DNA of 64,000 nt from Citrobacter telavivensis (GTDB lineage Bacteria; Pseudomonadota; Gammaproteobacteria; Enterobacterales; Enterobacteriaceae): positions 372,001-436,000 of the forward strand of contig CP045205.1 of assembly GCA_009363175.1 (NCBI GenBank). The letters run 5' to 3'. Each line of letters starts with the position of its first letter. Within the stretch, counting starts at the first letter, position 1. Made by a program: the position numbers and the translations under genes. A model generated the notes under the pieces. The model ran no database searches, was not told the origin of the DNA, and saw only the letters and a list, made by a program, of their open reading frames with translations. Below are positions 32,558 through 41,633 of the stretch, piece by piece.

Positions 32558-33937
32558 ATGAACATGATAAAAAAACTTCCATTAGCCATGGCGGTCGTGG
32601 CCGCGCTTTGCCCGATTTCTGTACTCGCACAGGAATTTACTCAGGAACAAATCGACGCCATCGTCGCCAAAGCCGTAGATAAAGCCCTTGCGGAACGTCA
32701 GGCGAAAATGGACGCTGCTGTGGCGAAAAAAACCGATGTCATTAACGAGCCGCAAAGCGCCGCACAGTCACCCGACATGGCCATCCCGTTCGGTGTGAAA
32801 TTCAGTGGCTATGCGCGTTATGGCGCGCAGTTCCAGAGTGGCGATCAGAAATACGTGGGCGTTGATGGTTCCTATAACGGTGCATCCGCCATTGGTCGTC
32901 TGGGTAACGAAGGCAACGGCGGTGAATTCCAGCTCTCCAAAGCGTTCAAAGGCGACAACGGCGCGATCTGGGATATCAACGTGATGATCGACCACTGGGG
33001 CGACGAGGTGAACCTCAAAAAAGCTTACGCGGGAGTCACCAACGTCCTGGAATCCAACCCGAACGCCTATATCTGGGCCGGTCGCGACTTCCACCAGCGT
33101 CCGCAACAGGGGATCAACGACTACTTCTGGATGAACCACGACGGCCAGGGTGCCGGGGTGAAGAACTTCGATATTGGCGGCATTCAGTTTGACGTTGCCA
33201 CCGTAGCTGCCGTTGAATCGTGCAGCCCGGAAGTGATGGAAGATGAAGCCAACCCGTCACGCATTACCTGTACCGGCGGTTCCGGCACGGGTGATAAAGG
33301 GAACTACGCCGTTACCTCAAAAATTCACGGCATGAAACTCGGTCCGTTGGATCTGGAAATCTACGCCAACTACGGCTTTGACTCGAAAGCCGTCGACACC
33401 GACGATCGCCTGAAGGCCTGGCAGGGCGCGTTTGTGGTGAGTCATACCAATGACAGCGGCGTCAACAAAGTGATCGCCCGTTACTCTGATAACTCCGACA
33501 ACAGCGTCTACAACAAAACCGACGACCTGACCGCGATTTACGCCAGCTTCGAAGGAAGCCACAAGTTTACGCAGCAGGCGCAGGTTGAATACCTGCTGGC
33601 ATTCCATGACTACGATAACAGTGCTGACCAGAGTGAAAATCGTAAGAACTACGGTGCCATTGTACGTCCCATGTACTTCTGGAACGACGTGCACTCCACC
33701 TGGCTGGAAGCGGGCTATCAGCGTGTCGATTATGACAACGGCGGCGATAACAAAGGCTGGAAGCTGACGCTGTCGCAGAACATGTCGATTGCGATGGGGC
33801 CTGAATTCCGTCCAATGCTGCGCTTCTATGTCACCGGCGGCAAAGTGGATAACGACCGCACCGCACGCGTGAACGGCACAGATGACGAAACGCTGGACGA
33901 TTTCAACGTCGGCGCGATGTGGGAAGCGTGGTTCTGA
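32558..33937 (+). CDS. LamB/BglH-type carbohydrate porin
   Basis: This 459-residue outer membrane porin has a signal peptide (ending ISVLA) and a short coiled-coil-like N-terminal stretch (QEFTQEQIDAIVAKAVDKALAER). The maltoporin-fold start is 'FGVKFSGYARYGAQF' and the end is 'VGAMWEAWF' with a C-terminal Phe. By family it is an 18-strand trimeric channel for sugars, like BglH, ScrY and LamB. It lies at the end of the beta-glucoside PTS operon and probably widens access for larger glucosides. Confidence 0.9.
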   Translation: MNMIKKLPLAMAVVAALCPISVLAQEFTQEQIDAIVAKAVDKALAERQAKMDAAVAKKTDVINEPQSAAQSPDMAIPFGVKFSGYARYGAQFQSGDQKYVGVDGSYNGASAIGRLGNEGNGGEFQLSKAFKGDNGAIWDINVMIDHWGDEVNLKKAYAGVTNVLESNPNAYIWAGRDFHQRPQQGINDYFWMNHDGQGAGVKNFDIGGIQFDVATVAAVESCSPEVMEDEANPSRITCTGGSGTGDKGNYAVTSKIHGMKLGPLDLEIYANYGFDSKAVDTDDRLKAWQGAFVVSHTNDSGVNKVIARYSDNSDNSVYNKTDDLTAIYASFEGSHKFTQQAQVEYLLAFHDYDNSADQSENRKNYGAIVRPMYFWNDVHSTWLEAGYQRVDYDNGGDNKGWKLTLSQNMSIAMGPEFRPMLRFYVTGGKVDNDRTARVNGTDDETLDDFNVGAMWEAWF

Positions 33938-33954
33938 TTGGCAATATCGCGTTA

Positions 33955-34068
33955 TGCCTGATGGCGCCGTTAACGCCTTATCCGGCCTACAGTCACGTAG
34001 GCCCGGTAAGCAACGCGCCACCGGGCATAATGCCGGATGGCGGCGTTAACGCCTTATCCGGCCTACGT
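33955..34068. repeat. REP/BIME cluster
   Basis: Three or more REP-like units (TGCCTGATGGCGCC..., GCCGGATGGCGGCG..., CTTATCCGGCCTAC) occur between the porin and nepI genes, which converge here. Confidence 0.9.
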
Positions 34069-34073
34069 GAAGG

Positions 34074-34090
34074 AACCCTCAATGAGGGTT
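34074..34090. terminator. small hairpin after nepI
   Basis: AACCCTC and GAGGGTT form a perfect 7-bp stem around AAT, 4 bases after the nepI stop. It may stabilise the 3' end or terminate weakly. Confidence 0.45.
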
Positions 34091-34094
34091 GAGG

Positions 34095-35288
34095 TCATTG
34101 CATACCCTTTATGCGAACTTTCGCTGCCACCAGAAGCGCCGTCAGCAGCATCAGGCTGCCGGAAAGCATCAGGGGCGACAGCAGGCCAAGGTTATCGAGT
34201 GCATAGCCTCCCACCGCGGCCCCACAGGTATTGGCAAGCTGGATCACGGCGACCTGGACGGATCCAGCCTTTTCTGCCTGATCGGCGAGCGATCGGGTGA
34301 TCCACGTCGACCATCCCACCGGCACCAGCGCAAACGCCAGCCCCCAGATAATTGCAATGCTTGCCGCAACAATCTTGTCGCTGCCCCACAGCATCAGCAC
34401 CAGCGCGCTCAGCGCCAGCACCAGCGGCGCACCGGCTAATGCCAGTTTGACAGAGCGTTTGAGAATCAAGGACGACAGCGACGTGCCGACAAAACTGGCA
34501 ATACCAAAGCTCAACAGCACCAGCGTCAGGCCATCGACATCAAAGCCCGCCAGATTCATATATATCGGACGGATGTAGGTGAAGAACGCAAACTGCCCGG
34601 CAAAGGACATAAAGATGGCAATCATCCCCGCCATCACGCCCGGACGATTCAGCAGGCTGAACATGTTTTGCTTCTGATGCGAAGGCTCGCCGGGCAGCGG
34701 CGGCAACGATTTCACCAACCAGATAATACACAGCACGCCCATCACCGCCGCCGCGTTAAAGACATTACGCCAGCCAATGATCCCCCCCAGGAAACTACCC
34801 AGCGGCGCGGCAATAACCAGCGCGATAGAGACGGATCCGAAAATCACCGACAGCGCTTTCGGTACCGTACGCGGCGGAACCAGCCGCATGGTCAGCGAGG
34901 CCGACATCGCCCAGAATCCGCCCAACGCCAGTCCCAGACAGGCGCGTCCCACCAGCAGTAACGCGAAGGAATTGGCAAAAGAGACCAGCAGGCAGGAGAG
35001 GGTCAGCAACACGGAGAACAGAATCACTACGTAGCGACGGTCAGTGGCCTGAATGATCTGCGTGATAAACAGGCTGGCAAACATGGCGACAAACGCGGTC
35101 ACGGTCACCGACTGTCCGGCTACGCCTTCAGAAATGCCCAGGTCCTGCGCCATCGGCGTCAACAGACTGACGGGTAAAAACTCGACGGTGATCAGGCAAG
35201 CCACACAGAACGCCACGGCAAATACTGCCGACCAGTTTGGGCGAGCGACAACGTCAGCGTGGGTTTTCTCTTCGATACATTCACTCAT
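34095..35288 (-). CDS. nepI: purine ribonucleoside efflux pump NepI
   Basis: This 397-residue MFS transporter has twelve hydrophobic segments, with long stretches matching E. coli NepI (for example VEFLPVSLLTPMAQDLGISE and WSTWITRSLADQAEKAG). NepI exports inosine, guanosine and related purine nucleosides with proton antiport. The start at 35288 (MSECIEEK) fits the E. coli start MSEFIAEN. It is divergent from the toxin-antitoxin pair. Confidence 0.94.
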   Translation of the reverse strand: MSECIEEKTHADVVARPNWSAVFAVAFCVACLITVEFLPVSLLTPMAQDLGISEGVAGQSVTVTAFVAMFASLFITQIIQATDRRYVVILFSVLLTLSCLLVSFANSFALLLVGRACLGLALGGFWAMSASLTMRLVPPRTVPKALSVIFGSVSIALVIAAPLGSFLGGIIGWRNVFNAAAVMGVLCIIWLVKSLPPLPGEPSHQKQNMFSLLNRPGVMAGMIAIFMSFAGQFAFFTYIRPIYMNLAGFDVDGLTLVLLSFGIASFVGTSLSSLILKRSVKLALAGAPLVLALSALVLMLWGSDKIVAASIAIIWGLAFALVPVGWSTWITRSLADQAEKAGSVQVAVIQLANTCGAAVGGYALDNLGLLSPLMLSGSLMLLTALLVAAKVRIKGMQ

Positions 35289-35500
35289 TTTGCTATCTGC
35301 GTCGATTTCTTGTGGGGAAGCTACGCAGTGTAACATTTTAAATGTGACGTATTTAACGTTTTGGCTACTTTCTTCGTTTGCATTGCCGCTTTCGAGAAGG
35401 TTCGCAAATGTGAAATATCTACCGCAAAATTTATTTATCATCGTATTGAAACGCATAGTATGCCACCAGGTGCTATACTTACGGTTACAGGATGTCTCCG

Positions 35501-35860
35501 ATGCGTGTATTCAAAACCAAATGGTTTTCCAGGGAAGCAAAATCCCATGCCATCAAAGATGATGAGTTATGCCAGGCAATTGAAGCCACTTTACAGGGGC
35601 AGGCAGACGATCTGGGAGGCGGCATTTTTAAAAAGCGTCTGAACCAGAACCGTGACCGCGCGATTATCCTCGCGAGGGGTGGCAACCACTGGTTTTACAC
35701 GTTTTTGTATGCCAAACAGGACATGACAAATATCACTATCAACGAACTGGCGGGCTTTCGTGAGTTAGCAAAACATTACGCTCGTCTGACTGATGACAAC
35801 ATTACGGCATTGATTAAGAGTAAAGAACTGGTGGAGGTCTGCGATGACTATAAAAAATAA
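35501..35860 (+). CDS. HigB/RelE-type toxin
   Basis: This 119-residue protein has 'MRVFKTKWFSREAKSHAIKDDELCQAIEATLQGQADDLGGGIFKKRL' and 'AIILARGGNHWFYTFLYAKQDM', the pattern of RelE/HigB-like mRNA interferases (DUF1044 type). The start at 35501 is favoured by AGGA 9 bases upstream. Toxin precedes and overlaps the antitoxin gene by 17 bases, as in HigBA-type loci. Biological activity is inferred from family only. Confidence 0.85.
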   Translation: MRVFKTKWFSREAKSHAIKDDELCQAIEATLQGQADDLGGGIFKKRLNQNRDRAIILARGGNHWFYTFLYAKQDMTNITINELAGFRELAKHYARLTDDNITALIKSKELVEVCDDYKK

Positions 35861-36167
35861 CTTTAAAAGCCCAGCCTTCGAAGCCATCCACAGCGCAGCA
35901 TCCGGGTTATATAACGTTGAGGCGATCCCTCAGGAAACGATGCGCAATTTCGACAAAGCCTGCCTGAGCCAGGTCAACGCTCTCCTGCCGCTTGAAATTA
36001 AAGCACTACGCGAGAAATTCAACGTTAGCCAACCCGTGTTCGCACATTACCTGAACACCAGCGTGTCCACCGTGCAAAAATGGGAGAGCGGCGCGAAACG
36101 CCCCAGTGGGATGTCTCTCAAACTGCTGAGCGTTGTCCAGAAGCATGGATTAAAAGTTCTGGCGTAA
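35844..36167 (+). CDS. HigA-type antitoxin with Xre-family HTH
   Basis: This is a 107-residue protein. The C-terminal helix-turn-helix reads 'ALREKFNVSQPVFAHYLNTSVSTVQKWESGAKRPSGMSLKLL' (about 55-97), as in HigA-2/NadS-like antitoxins. The N-terminal 50 residues probably bind the toxin. It should neutralise the upstream toxin and repress the pair's promoter. Confidence 0.87.
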   Translation: MTIKNNFKSPAFEAIHSAASGLYNVEAIPQETMRNFDKACLSQVNALLPLEIKALREKFNVSQPVFAHYLNTSVSTVQKWESGAKRPSGMSLKLLSVVQKHGLKVLA

Positions 36168-36234
36168 CCGCGAATGGCGTAATTCATGATGAATATCGTC
36201 GGCTCAGTTAACGACATTCATCGTCTATATTGTC

Positions 36235-36687
36235 TTAGTGCAGCCAGTGCACGCCGTCTTCGGGTTGAAAAAAGGCGTTGTAACGCATCTGGAACGCATT
36301 AATGTCCTGCATATCCGGATCGGCCTCACGTAAGAAACCGAGTGCCAGACGCACCTGCGCGTCGGTGATCGGCGCGGCCAGCCGGGCCTTTTGCAGCAGG
36401 CGATGCCACTGCAACAGATTCTGCTCGCTGCCGTCCACAATGACACTTTGCCAGATCAACAGGACCTGAGCGGCGTTTTGCAGATGCGACTCGTCGGGGC
36501 GGTGGAGATACTGCAAAAATGCCTCTCCCTGCGCTTTTCCCATCTGATCGATCATCGATTCTACCGCCACCACATCAATATTCAGGCGCTCGCTCAAGCG
36601 GCGAATCGCCCGCCGGGATCCGGAAGTAAGGATCCGAAACCCGACAACAAACACCACCGCCAGTGTGGCCAGCATTATCCAGACCAT
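36235..36687 (-). CDS. yicN: conserved protein YicN (DUF1198)
   Basis: This is a 150-residue protein. It has an N-terminal membrane segment 'VWIMLATLAVVFVVGFRIL', then a soluble helical domain 'RRLSERLNIDVVAVESMIDQMG', ending 'MRYNAFFQPEDGVHWLH'. It matches the recalled E. coli YicN in length and sequence; function unknown. The start at 36687 is chosen to match that length. It lies 52 bases downstream of adeQ on the same strand, so co-transcription is possible. Confidence 0.9.
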   Translation of the reverse strand: MVWIMLATLAVVFVVGFRILTSGSRRAIRRLSERLNIDVVAVESMIDQMGKAQGEAFLQYLHRPDESHLQNAAQVLLIWQSVIVDGSEQNLLQWHRLLQKARLAAPITDAQVRLALGFLREADPDMQDINAFQMRYNAFFQPEDGVHWLH

Positions 36688-36739
36688 GAGTTCTCCTGCT
36701 TTATCCGCGCTCATGATATCTGGAAACGGCCCACGAATA

Positions 36740-38074
36740 CTAATCCACCAGAATGATTTTCAGCGCGAAAAGCGCCGCGACCGTAATGACGCAGAGGTTT
36801 AACTCCCGCCAGCGTCCGGTAAACACTTTCATAATGCAGTAGGACATAAAACCAAGCGCAATCCCCTCGGTAATGGAGAAACTAAAAGGCATCATCACCG
36901 TGGTGATAAACGCAGGCACCGACTCGGTAAAATCATCCCAGTTAACGCGGGAGAGGCTGGAGGTCATCAGCACACCGACAAAAATCAGCGCCCCTGCCGT
37001 TGCATAAGCGGGAACCATACCCACCAGCGGAGAAAAAAACATCACCAGCAGGAAAAGCACGCCCACCACCACCGCCGTCAGACCGGTGCGCCCGCCAACC
37101 GCCACGCCCGAGGTGCTCTCAATGTAGGCCGTCACGGAAGAGGTGCCGATAAACGCCCCGGCAACCGAGCTTACACTGTCGACATACAGCGCCCGCCTCA
37201 TGCTTGGAAACTTACCGTCGCTACCGATTAACCCGGCTTTATCCGTCACACCAATTAGTGTTCCTGATGAATCAAACAAATTGATGAGCATGAATGAAAA
37301 GATAATCCCGGCCAGGTTAAGCGATAATGCACCGCGTAAATCCACCTCACCTATCACCCCGCTGATACTGGGAGGCACAGAATAGATGCCGCTAAAATGG
37401 ACATCACCGAAAAACAATCCACAACAGGAGGTGACAACAATGGAAACCAGCACCGCTGCATGAAACTGACGCGATGACAGCACGGTAATAATAAAGAAAC
37501 CTAAAATACCCAGTAATACACTGTGGGAACTTAAGTCACCAATGGTCACCAGCGTGTCTTTATTCGCAACAATAACGCCCGCATTTTTTAACCCCATCAA
37601 TGCAATAAATAAGCCGATACCGCTGGTAATGCCGATACGTAAATTAATCGGAATATTGGAAATCATCCAGTAACGAATGCGAAAAAGCGTGAGTAAAAAG
37701 AGTCCGACCGCGCCCCAGAATATGGCCCCCATTCCCGTTTGCCAACTCACCCCCATCGCCCCCACTACCACAAAGGCAAAAAACGCGTTCAATCCCATCG
37801 CCGGGGCTAATGCAACAGGAAGGTTAGCGACCAGGCCCATCGCGATACTGCCGATGCCGGCGATCAGGCATGTGGTGACAAACACCACTTTGGGATCCAT
37901 CTGTGCGGCCCCGAGTATTTGCGGGTTCACGAACACAATGTACACCATCGTTAAAAAAGTCGTCATCCCGGCAATCGTTTCTGTCCGCACGTCGGTGCCA
38001 TGCTGGCGCAGTTTAAATAATCGCGAAAGATGATTTAAATCATTTCTCGCGTCATCACTGACATCAGTATTCAT
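36740..38074 (-). CDS. adeQ: adenine permease AdeQ
   Basis: This 444-residue membrane protein belongs to the AzgA-like nucleobase permease family (NCS2/COG2252). Motifs include 'TETIAGMTTFLTMVYIVFVNPQIL', 'ALAPAMGLNAFFAF', 'DSSGTLIGVTDKAGLI' and 'GTSSVTAYIESTSGVAVGGRTG'. E. coli AdeQ (YicO) is a high-affinity adenine transporter. It is divergent from ade, so uptake and deamination are encoded side by side. Confidence 0.93.
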   Translation of the reverse strand: MNTDVSDDARNDLNHLSRLFKLRQHGTDVRTETIAGMTTFLTMVYIVFVNPQILGAAQMDPKVVFVTTCLIAGIGSIAMGLVANLPVALAPAMGLNAFFAFVVVGAMGVSWQTGMGAIFWGAVGLFLLTLFRIRYWMISNIPINLRIGITSGIGLFIALMGLKNAGVIVANKDTLVTIGDLSSHSVLLGILGFFIITVLSSRQFHAAVLVSIVVTSCCGLFFGDVHFSGIYSVPPSISGVIGEVDLRGALSLNLAGIIFSFMLINLFDSSGTLIGVTDKAGLIGSDGKFPSMRRALYVDSVSSVAGAFIGTSSVTAYIESTSGVAVGGRTGLTAVVVGVLFLLVMFFSPLVGMVPAYATAGALIFVGVLMTSSLSRVNWDDFTESVPAFITTVMMPFSFSITEGIALGFMSYCIMKVFTGRWRELNLCVITVAALFALKIILVD

Positions 38075-38249
38075 CTTTTTTATCCATTAATGAAGATATA
38101 ATCAGGTCTCATTTAAAACATCTCCCATATTTAATTCAGTGATTGCAATCACAATGCCAATGCCCGTTAATCGATAAGCTTTAAATAATCACCCGGCATT
38201 TCTTTATGATAAATAATAATCAAATTGATAAAATCAAAATGAGAAAAAT
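38075..38249. promoter_or_regulatory. divergent AT-rich promoter region adeQ/ade
   Basis: This 175-base AT-rich intergenic region serves two divergent genes. I found no convincing PurR box. In E. coli ade is silenced by H-NS, and the AT content here would suit that, but this is inference. Confidence 0.4.
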
Positions 38250-40016
38250 ATGAACAACGGCATAAGTCATAAATTTCATTATATTAGCCGTCAGGAACGG
38301 CAGAAATTATTAGCGGTTGCGCGCGGTGAAGCCGTCGCCGATTATATTATTGATAATGTCATCCTTCTCGATATTATCAATGGCGGGGAAATGACGGGTC
38401 CCATCGTGACCAAAGGACGACATATCGCGGGCATCGGCGCAGAGTATCGTGACGCCCCGGCATTACGGCGTATCGATGCCCACGGCGCAACGGCCGTTCC
38501 CGGCTTTATCGACTCACACCTGCACATTGAATCCAGCATGATGACGCCGGTCACATTTGAAACCGCAACGCTGCCGCACGGGCTCACCACCGTTGTTTGC
38601 GATCCGCATGAAATCGTCAATGTGATGGGCGAAAAGGGATTTTCCTGGTTTGTCCGCTGCGCCGAACTGGCGAAGCAGAATCAGTATCTTCAGGTGAGTT
38701 CCTGCGTTCCGGCCCTGAAGGGATGTGATGTGAATGGCGCGCGTTTCTCCCTCGACCAGATGCTGACCTGGCGCGATCATCCACTGGTGGCCGGACTGGC
38801 GGAAGTGATGGATTATCCTGGCGTCATTGTCGGACAAAATACGTTGCTCGACAAAATGGATGCCTTCCGCCATCTGACGCTGGACGGCCACTGTCCTGGA
38901 CTGAGCGGTAAGGCGCTCAACGCCTACATCGCCGCCGGGATAGAGAACTGCCACGAGAGTTACGCCCTGGAGGAGGGGCGCCGCAAACTGCAACTTGGGA
39001 TGGCGCTGATGATCCGCGAAGGGTCCGCCGCCCGCAACCTCGACGCGCTGGCACCGCTCATCAACGCCTTCAACAGCCCACAGTGCCTGCTCTGCACCGA
39101 CGACCGTAATCCCTGGGAAATCGCTCATGAAGGGCATATTGATGCACTGATTCGCCGACTGATTTTACACCATAACGTCCCGCTACACGTCGCTTACCGC
39201 ATCGCCAGTTGGTCAGCAGCACGCCATTTTGGCCTGCACCATTTAGGCTTACTGGCCCCCGGAAAACAGGCGGATATCGTCCTGCTCAGCGATGCCCGCA
39301 ACGTGGCGGTACAGCAAGTGTTTGTCAAAGGGGAACCCATTGATGCCGAACGCCTGAAAGCCGGGGAACCGGCAAGGCTGGCGCAAACCGTTCCGCCCTA
39401 TGGCAATACCATTGCGCGGCACCCCGTCTGCGCCGATGACTTTGCGCTGCATTTCACCCCCGGCAAACGCTATCGGGTGATTGATGTTATCCCTAACGAA
39501 CTGGTGACGGGTGCCAGTGCCTGCATGTGCACCGCCGGGGGCTTCGATCGCCATGATATTTGCTATATCGCCGTGCTCGAGCGCTACGGTCAGCAGTCGG
39601 CCCCGGCCTACGGTTTATTAGGCGGATTCGGCCTGCGTGAAGGCGCGCTGGCGGCAACGGTCAGCCATGACAGCCATAATATTGTGGTGATCGGTTGCAG
39701 CGCTGATGAAATGGCGCTGGCGGTTAATCAGGTGATTGAAGATGGCGGCGGGCTCTGCGTCGTGCGTAACGGTCAGGTGCAGTGCCATTTGCCGCTGCCG
39801 ATTGCCGGATTAATGAGTACCGACACCGCCGATTCGCTGGCTGGACAAATCGATGCGCTCAAAACGGCGGGTCTCGAGTGTGGCACGCTGCCCGATGAGC
39901 CTTTTATCCAGATGGCGTTTCTCTCCTTACCGGTGATCCCCGCACTAAAACTCACCAGCCAGGGACTGTTTGACGGTGAAACGTTTACCTTTATCTCTCC
40001 GGAGATTGCTGACTGA
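38250..40016 (+). CDS. ade: adenine deaminase
   Basis: This 588-residue amidohydrolase has metal-binding 'GFIDSHLHIESSMMTPVTFE' (about 88-107), 'CDPHEIVNVMG', 'LDGHCPGLSG' and 'LLCTDDRNPWEIAHEGHID', as in E. coli Ade (588 residues). It deaminates adenine to hypoxanthine with a binuclear Mn/Fe centre in the cytoplasm. It is divergent from the adenine permease gene. Confidence 0.95.
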   Translation: MNNGISHKFHYISRQERQKLLAVARGEAVADYIIDNVILLDIINGGEMTGPIVTKGRHIAGIGAEYRDAPALRRIDAHGATAVPGFIDSHLHIESSMMTPVTFETATLPHGLTTVVCDPHEIVNVMGEKGFSWFVRCAELAKQNQYLQVSSCVPALKGCDVNGARFSLDQMLTWRDHPLVAGLAEVMDYPGVIVGQNTLLDKMDAFRHLTLDGHCPGLSGKALNAYIAAGIENCHESYALEEGRRKLQLGMALMIREGSAARNLDALAPLINAFNSPQCLLCTDDRNPWEIAHEGHIDALIRRLILHHNVPLHVAYRIASWSAARHFGLHHLGLLAPGKQADIVLLSDARNVAVQQVFVKGEPIDAERLKAGEPARLAQTVPPYGNTIARHPVCADDFALHFTPGKRYRVIDVIPNELVTGASACMCTAGGFDRHDICYIAVLERYGQQSAPAYGLLGGFGLREGALAATVSHDSHNIVVIGCSADEMALAVNQVIEDGGGLCVVRNGQVQCHLPLPIAGLMSTDTADSLAGQIDALKTAGLECGTLPDEPFIQMAFLSLPVIPALKLTSQGLFDGETFTFISPEIAD

Positions 40017-40045
40017 TTTCAGAATGCCGTCGCCAGAAACAGGCA

Positions 40046-40073
40046 TAAAAAAAGCCCAGCGCACAGGCTGGGC
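40046..40073 (-). terminator. terminator of uhpT
   Basis: The arms GCCCAGC and GCTGGGC form a stem; on the minus strand it is followed by a U-run (A-run at 40047-40053). It is placed about 20 bases after the uhpT stop codon. Confidence 0.85.
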
Positions 40074-40094
40074 AACATGTTACCCACTACACAC

Positions 40095-41486
40095 TTAAGC
40101 GGTTCTTAACTGCTGAATTTTTCTTTCCCGGCGAATTTTGCGTTCTTCCATGACCGCGACCATGGCCATCAGGCAGATGCAGCCAATCGCGGCAGCGTCC
40201 AGAGCAGCAAAGGTGCCCGCCCAACCGGTCAGACCAAACACGGGCGTACCGTCAGCAATCATCCCCAGGCCTAACTTGGCAAAGCTATCGCCAATCAGAT
40301 AGGCAAAGGTGCCTTTGATACCATCCGCTGCGCCAATGGCTTTTTTCGGGACAAAGCCCACCGCCGCTACGCCAATCAGCAACTGCGGACCAAACACCAG
40401 GAAACCGAGCGCAAACAGTGACGCGAGATAGACATACTGATTGCTGGCATGCTGATAGACGCCAAGCGTCGCGATGATCAGTGCCAGCGCCACACAGGCC
40501 ACCAGCGCCCGTCGACCGTTCGCCAGATCCGAGAGCCAACCCCACAGCAGCGTCCCCACCAGCGCGCCCACCTCAAACAGAGTAAAGCCCTGAATGGCCA
40601 CCGCTTTGGACAGTTTCAGCTCCTGGAAAGCGTACACCGTCGACCACTGGTCGATACCGATACGCACCACGTACAGGAAGATGTTGGAGAAACACAGCAG
40701 CCAGATGACTTTGTTTTTCAGCACATATTCAACAAAGATCTGCCATTTGGTCATGTCATTTTCTTCAGTCTCTTTATCCTCTTCGCTGATCTCTTCGCCG
40801 AATAACTCTTCAGCTTTACCGAGACCGTAAGATTCCGGCGAATCGCTACCGAATCGCAGACCGATAAAGCCGACAATCAGGGCGATAATCGACGGGAAGA
40901 TAAACATCCCAATCACGTGCCCGTCGAACAGGACGTTCGCACCGAACAGCGCCACGCCTGCCGCGCCCGCGCCGCCCAGGTTATGAGAGATATTCCAGAA
41001 GCCGAGAAAGGTGCCGCGCTTACGGCGAGGCGTCCATTTTGTGATAGTGGAATAGCTGCACGACCCGCCGGTACTCTGAAAGAAACCGCTCAGGGCATAG
41101 AAGGCGATCATCAGGAACAGGCTCACCGAGCCGGTGCCCATGCTGGCGCTGAAGCCGAGCATACAAATCGCGGAGAGGATCAGCATAAGCGGCAGGAACT
41201 GCTTGGTGTTTTTGCCGTCAGCGTAATAGGAGACCAGCGTTTTACCCACGCCGTAGGTAATGGAGAACCCCAGGCCAATCATCCCCAGTTGCGTCATGCT
41301 CAACCCGTAGGTGGAGATCATGTCATTCTGGGCGATGTTAAAATTCTTGCGGATCAAGTACATGGTCAGATAGCCGATAAAGACCACCAGATAAGACTGC
41401 ATGAACGGTTTGAACCACATCTTGCGCCGCACATCGAGCGGCAGATCCAGGGTGGGTTTACGCACCTGGTTTAGAAAGGCCAGCAT
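40095..41486 (-). CDS. uhpT: hexose-6-phosphate:phosphate antiporter UhpT
   Basis: This 463-residue MFS organophosphate antiporter has twelve membrane segments, with N-terminal 'FLNQVRKPTLDLPLDVRRKMWFKPFMQSYLVVFIGYLTMYLIRKNFN'. It exchanges glucose-6-phosphate and related hexose phosphates for inorganic phosphate and is a route of fosfomycin entry. Length equals E. coli UhpT (463). Expression depends on UhpA, with a CRP-like site upstream. Confidence 0.96.
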   Translation of the reverse strand: MLAFLNQVRKPTLDLPLDVRRKMWFKPFMQSYLVVFIGYLTMYLIRKNFNIAQNDMISTYGLSMTQLGMIGLGFSITYGVGKTLVSYYADGKNTKQFLPLMLILSAICMLGFSASMGTGSVSLFLMIAFYALSGFFQSTGGSCSYSTITKWTPRRKRGTFLGFWNISHNLGGAGAAGVALFGANVLFDGHVIGMFIFPSIIALIVGFIGLRFGSDSPESYGLGKAEELFGEEISEEDKETEENDMTKWQIFVEYVLKNKVIWLLCFSNIFLYVVRIGIDQWSTVYAFQELKLSKAVAIQGFTLFEVGALVGTLLWGWLSDLANGRRALVACVALALIIATLGVYQHASNQYVYLASLFALGFLVFGPQLLIGVAAVGFVPKKAIGAADGIKGTFAYLIGDSFAKLGLGMIADGTPVFGLTGWAGTFAALDAAAIGCICLMAMVAVMEERKIRRERKIQQLRTA

Positions 41487-41554
41487 AGGACACTCCCGAG
41501 TTCATTTTTATACCTGCGAATAGCAGGCATTGTAAAAATCAGTCGGGAGACACG

Positions 41555-41572
41555 CCTGAGACAGCGTCCAGG
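41555..41572 (-). promoter_or_regulatory. candidate UhpA-binding region of uhpT promoter
   Basis: CCTGAGACAGCGTCCAGG (CCTG-N10-CAGG) lies about 70-85 bases upstream of the uhpT start codon. Response-regulator sites near this distance activate uhpT in E. coli. The exact boundary is an inference. Confidence 0.45.
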
Positions 41573-41617
41573 CGAAACCGGGAAAATGTCTTAGTTTTGC
41601 CCCACTCGCGGTAAAAA

Positions 41618-41633
41618 AGTGAGCTACATCACG
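41618..41633 (-). promoter_or_regulatory. CRP-like site upstream of uhpT
   Basis: AGTGA-GCTACA-TCACG matches the CRP pattern TGTGA-N6-TCACA at eight of ten positions. It overlaps the uhpC stop codon and is upstream of the candidate UhpA site. E. coli uhpT likewise has a distal CRP site. Confidence 0.65.

Noticed and set aside
38342..39554. Long open frames antisense to ade (for example 38514-39137)
   Set aside because: They lie wholly inside a strongly supported gene, have no recognisable domains or ribosome sites, and are expected in GC-balanced coding DNA.
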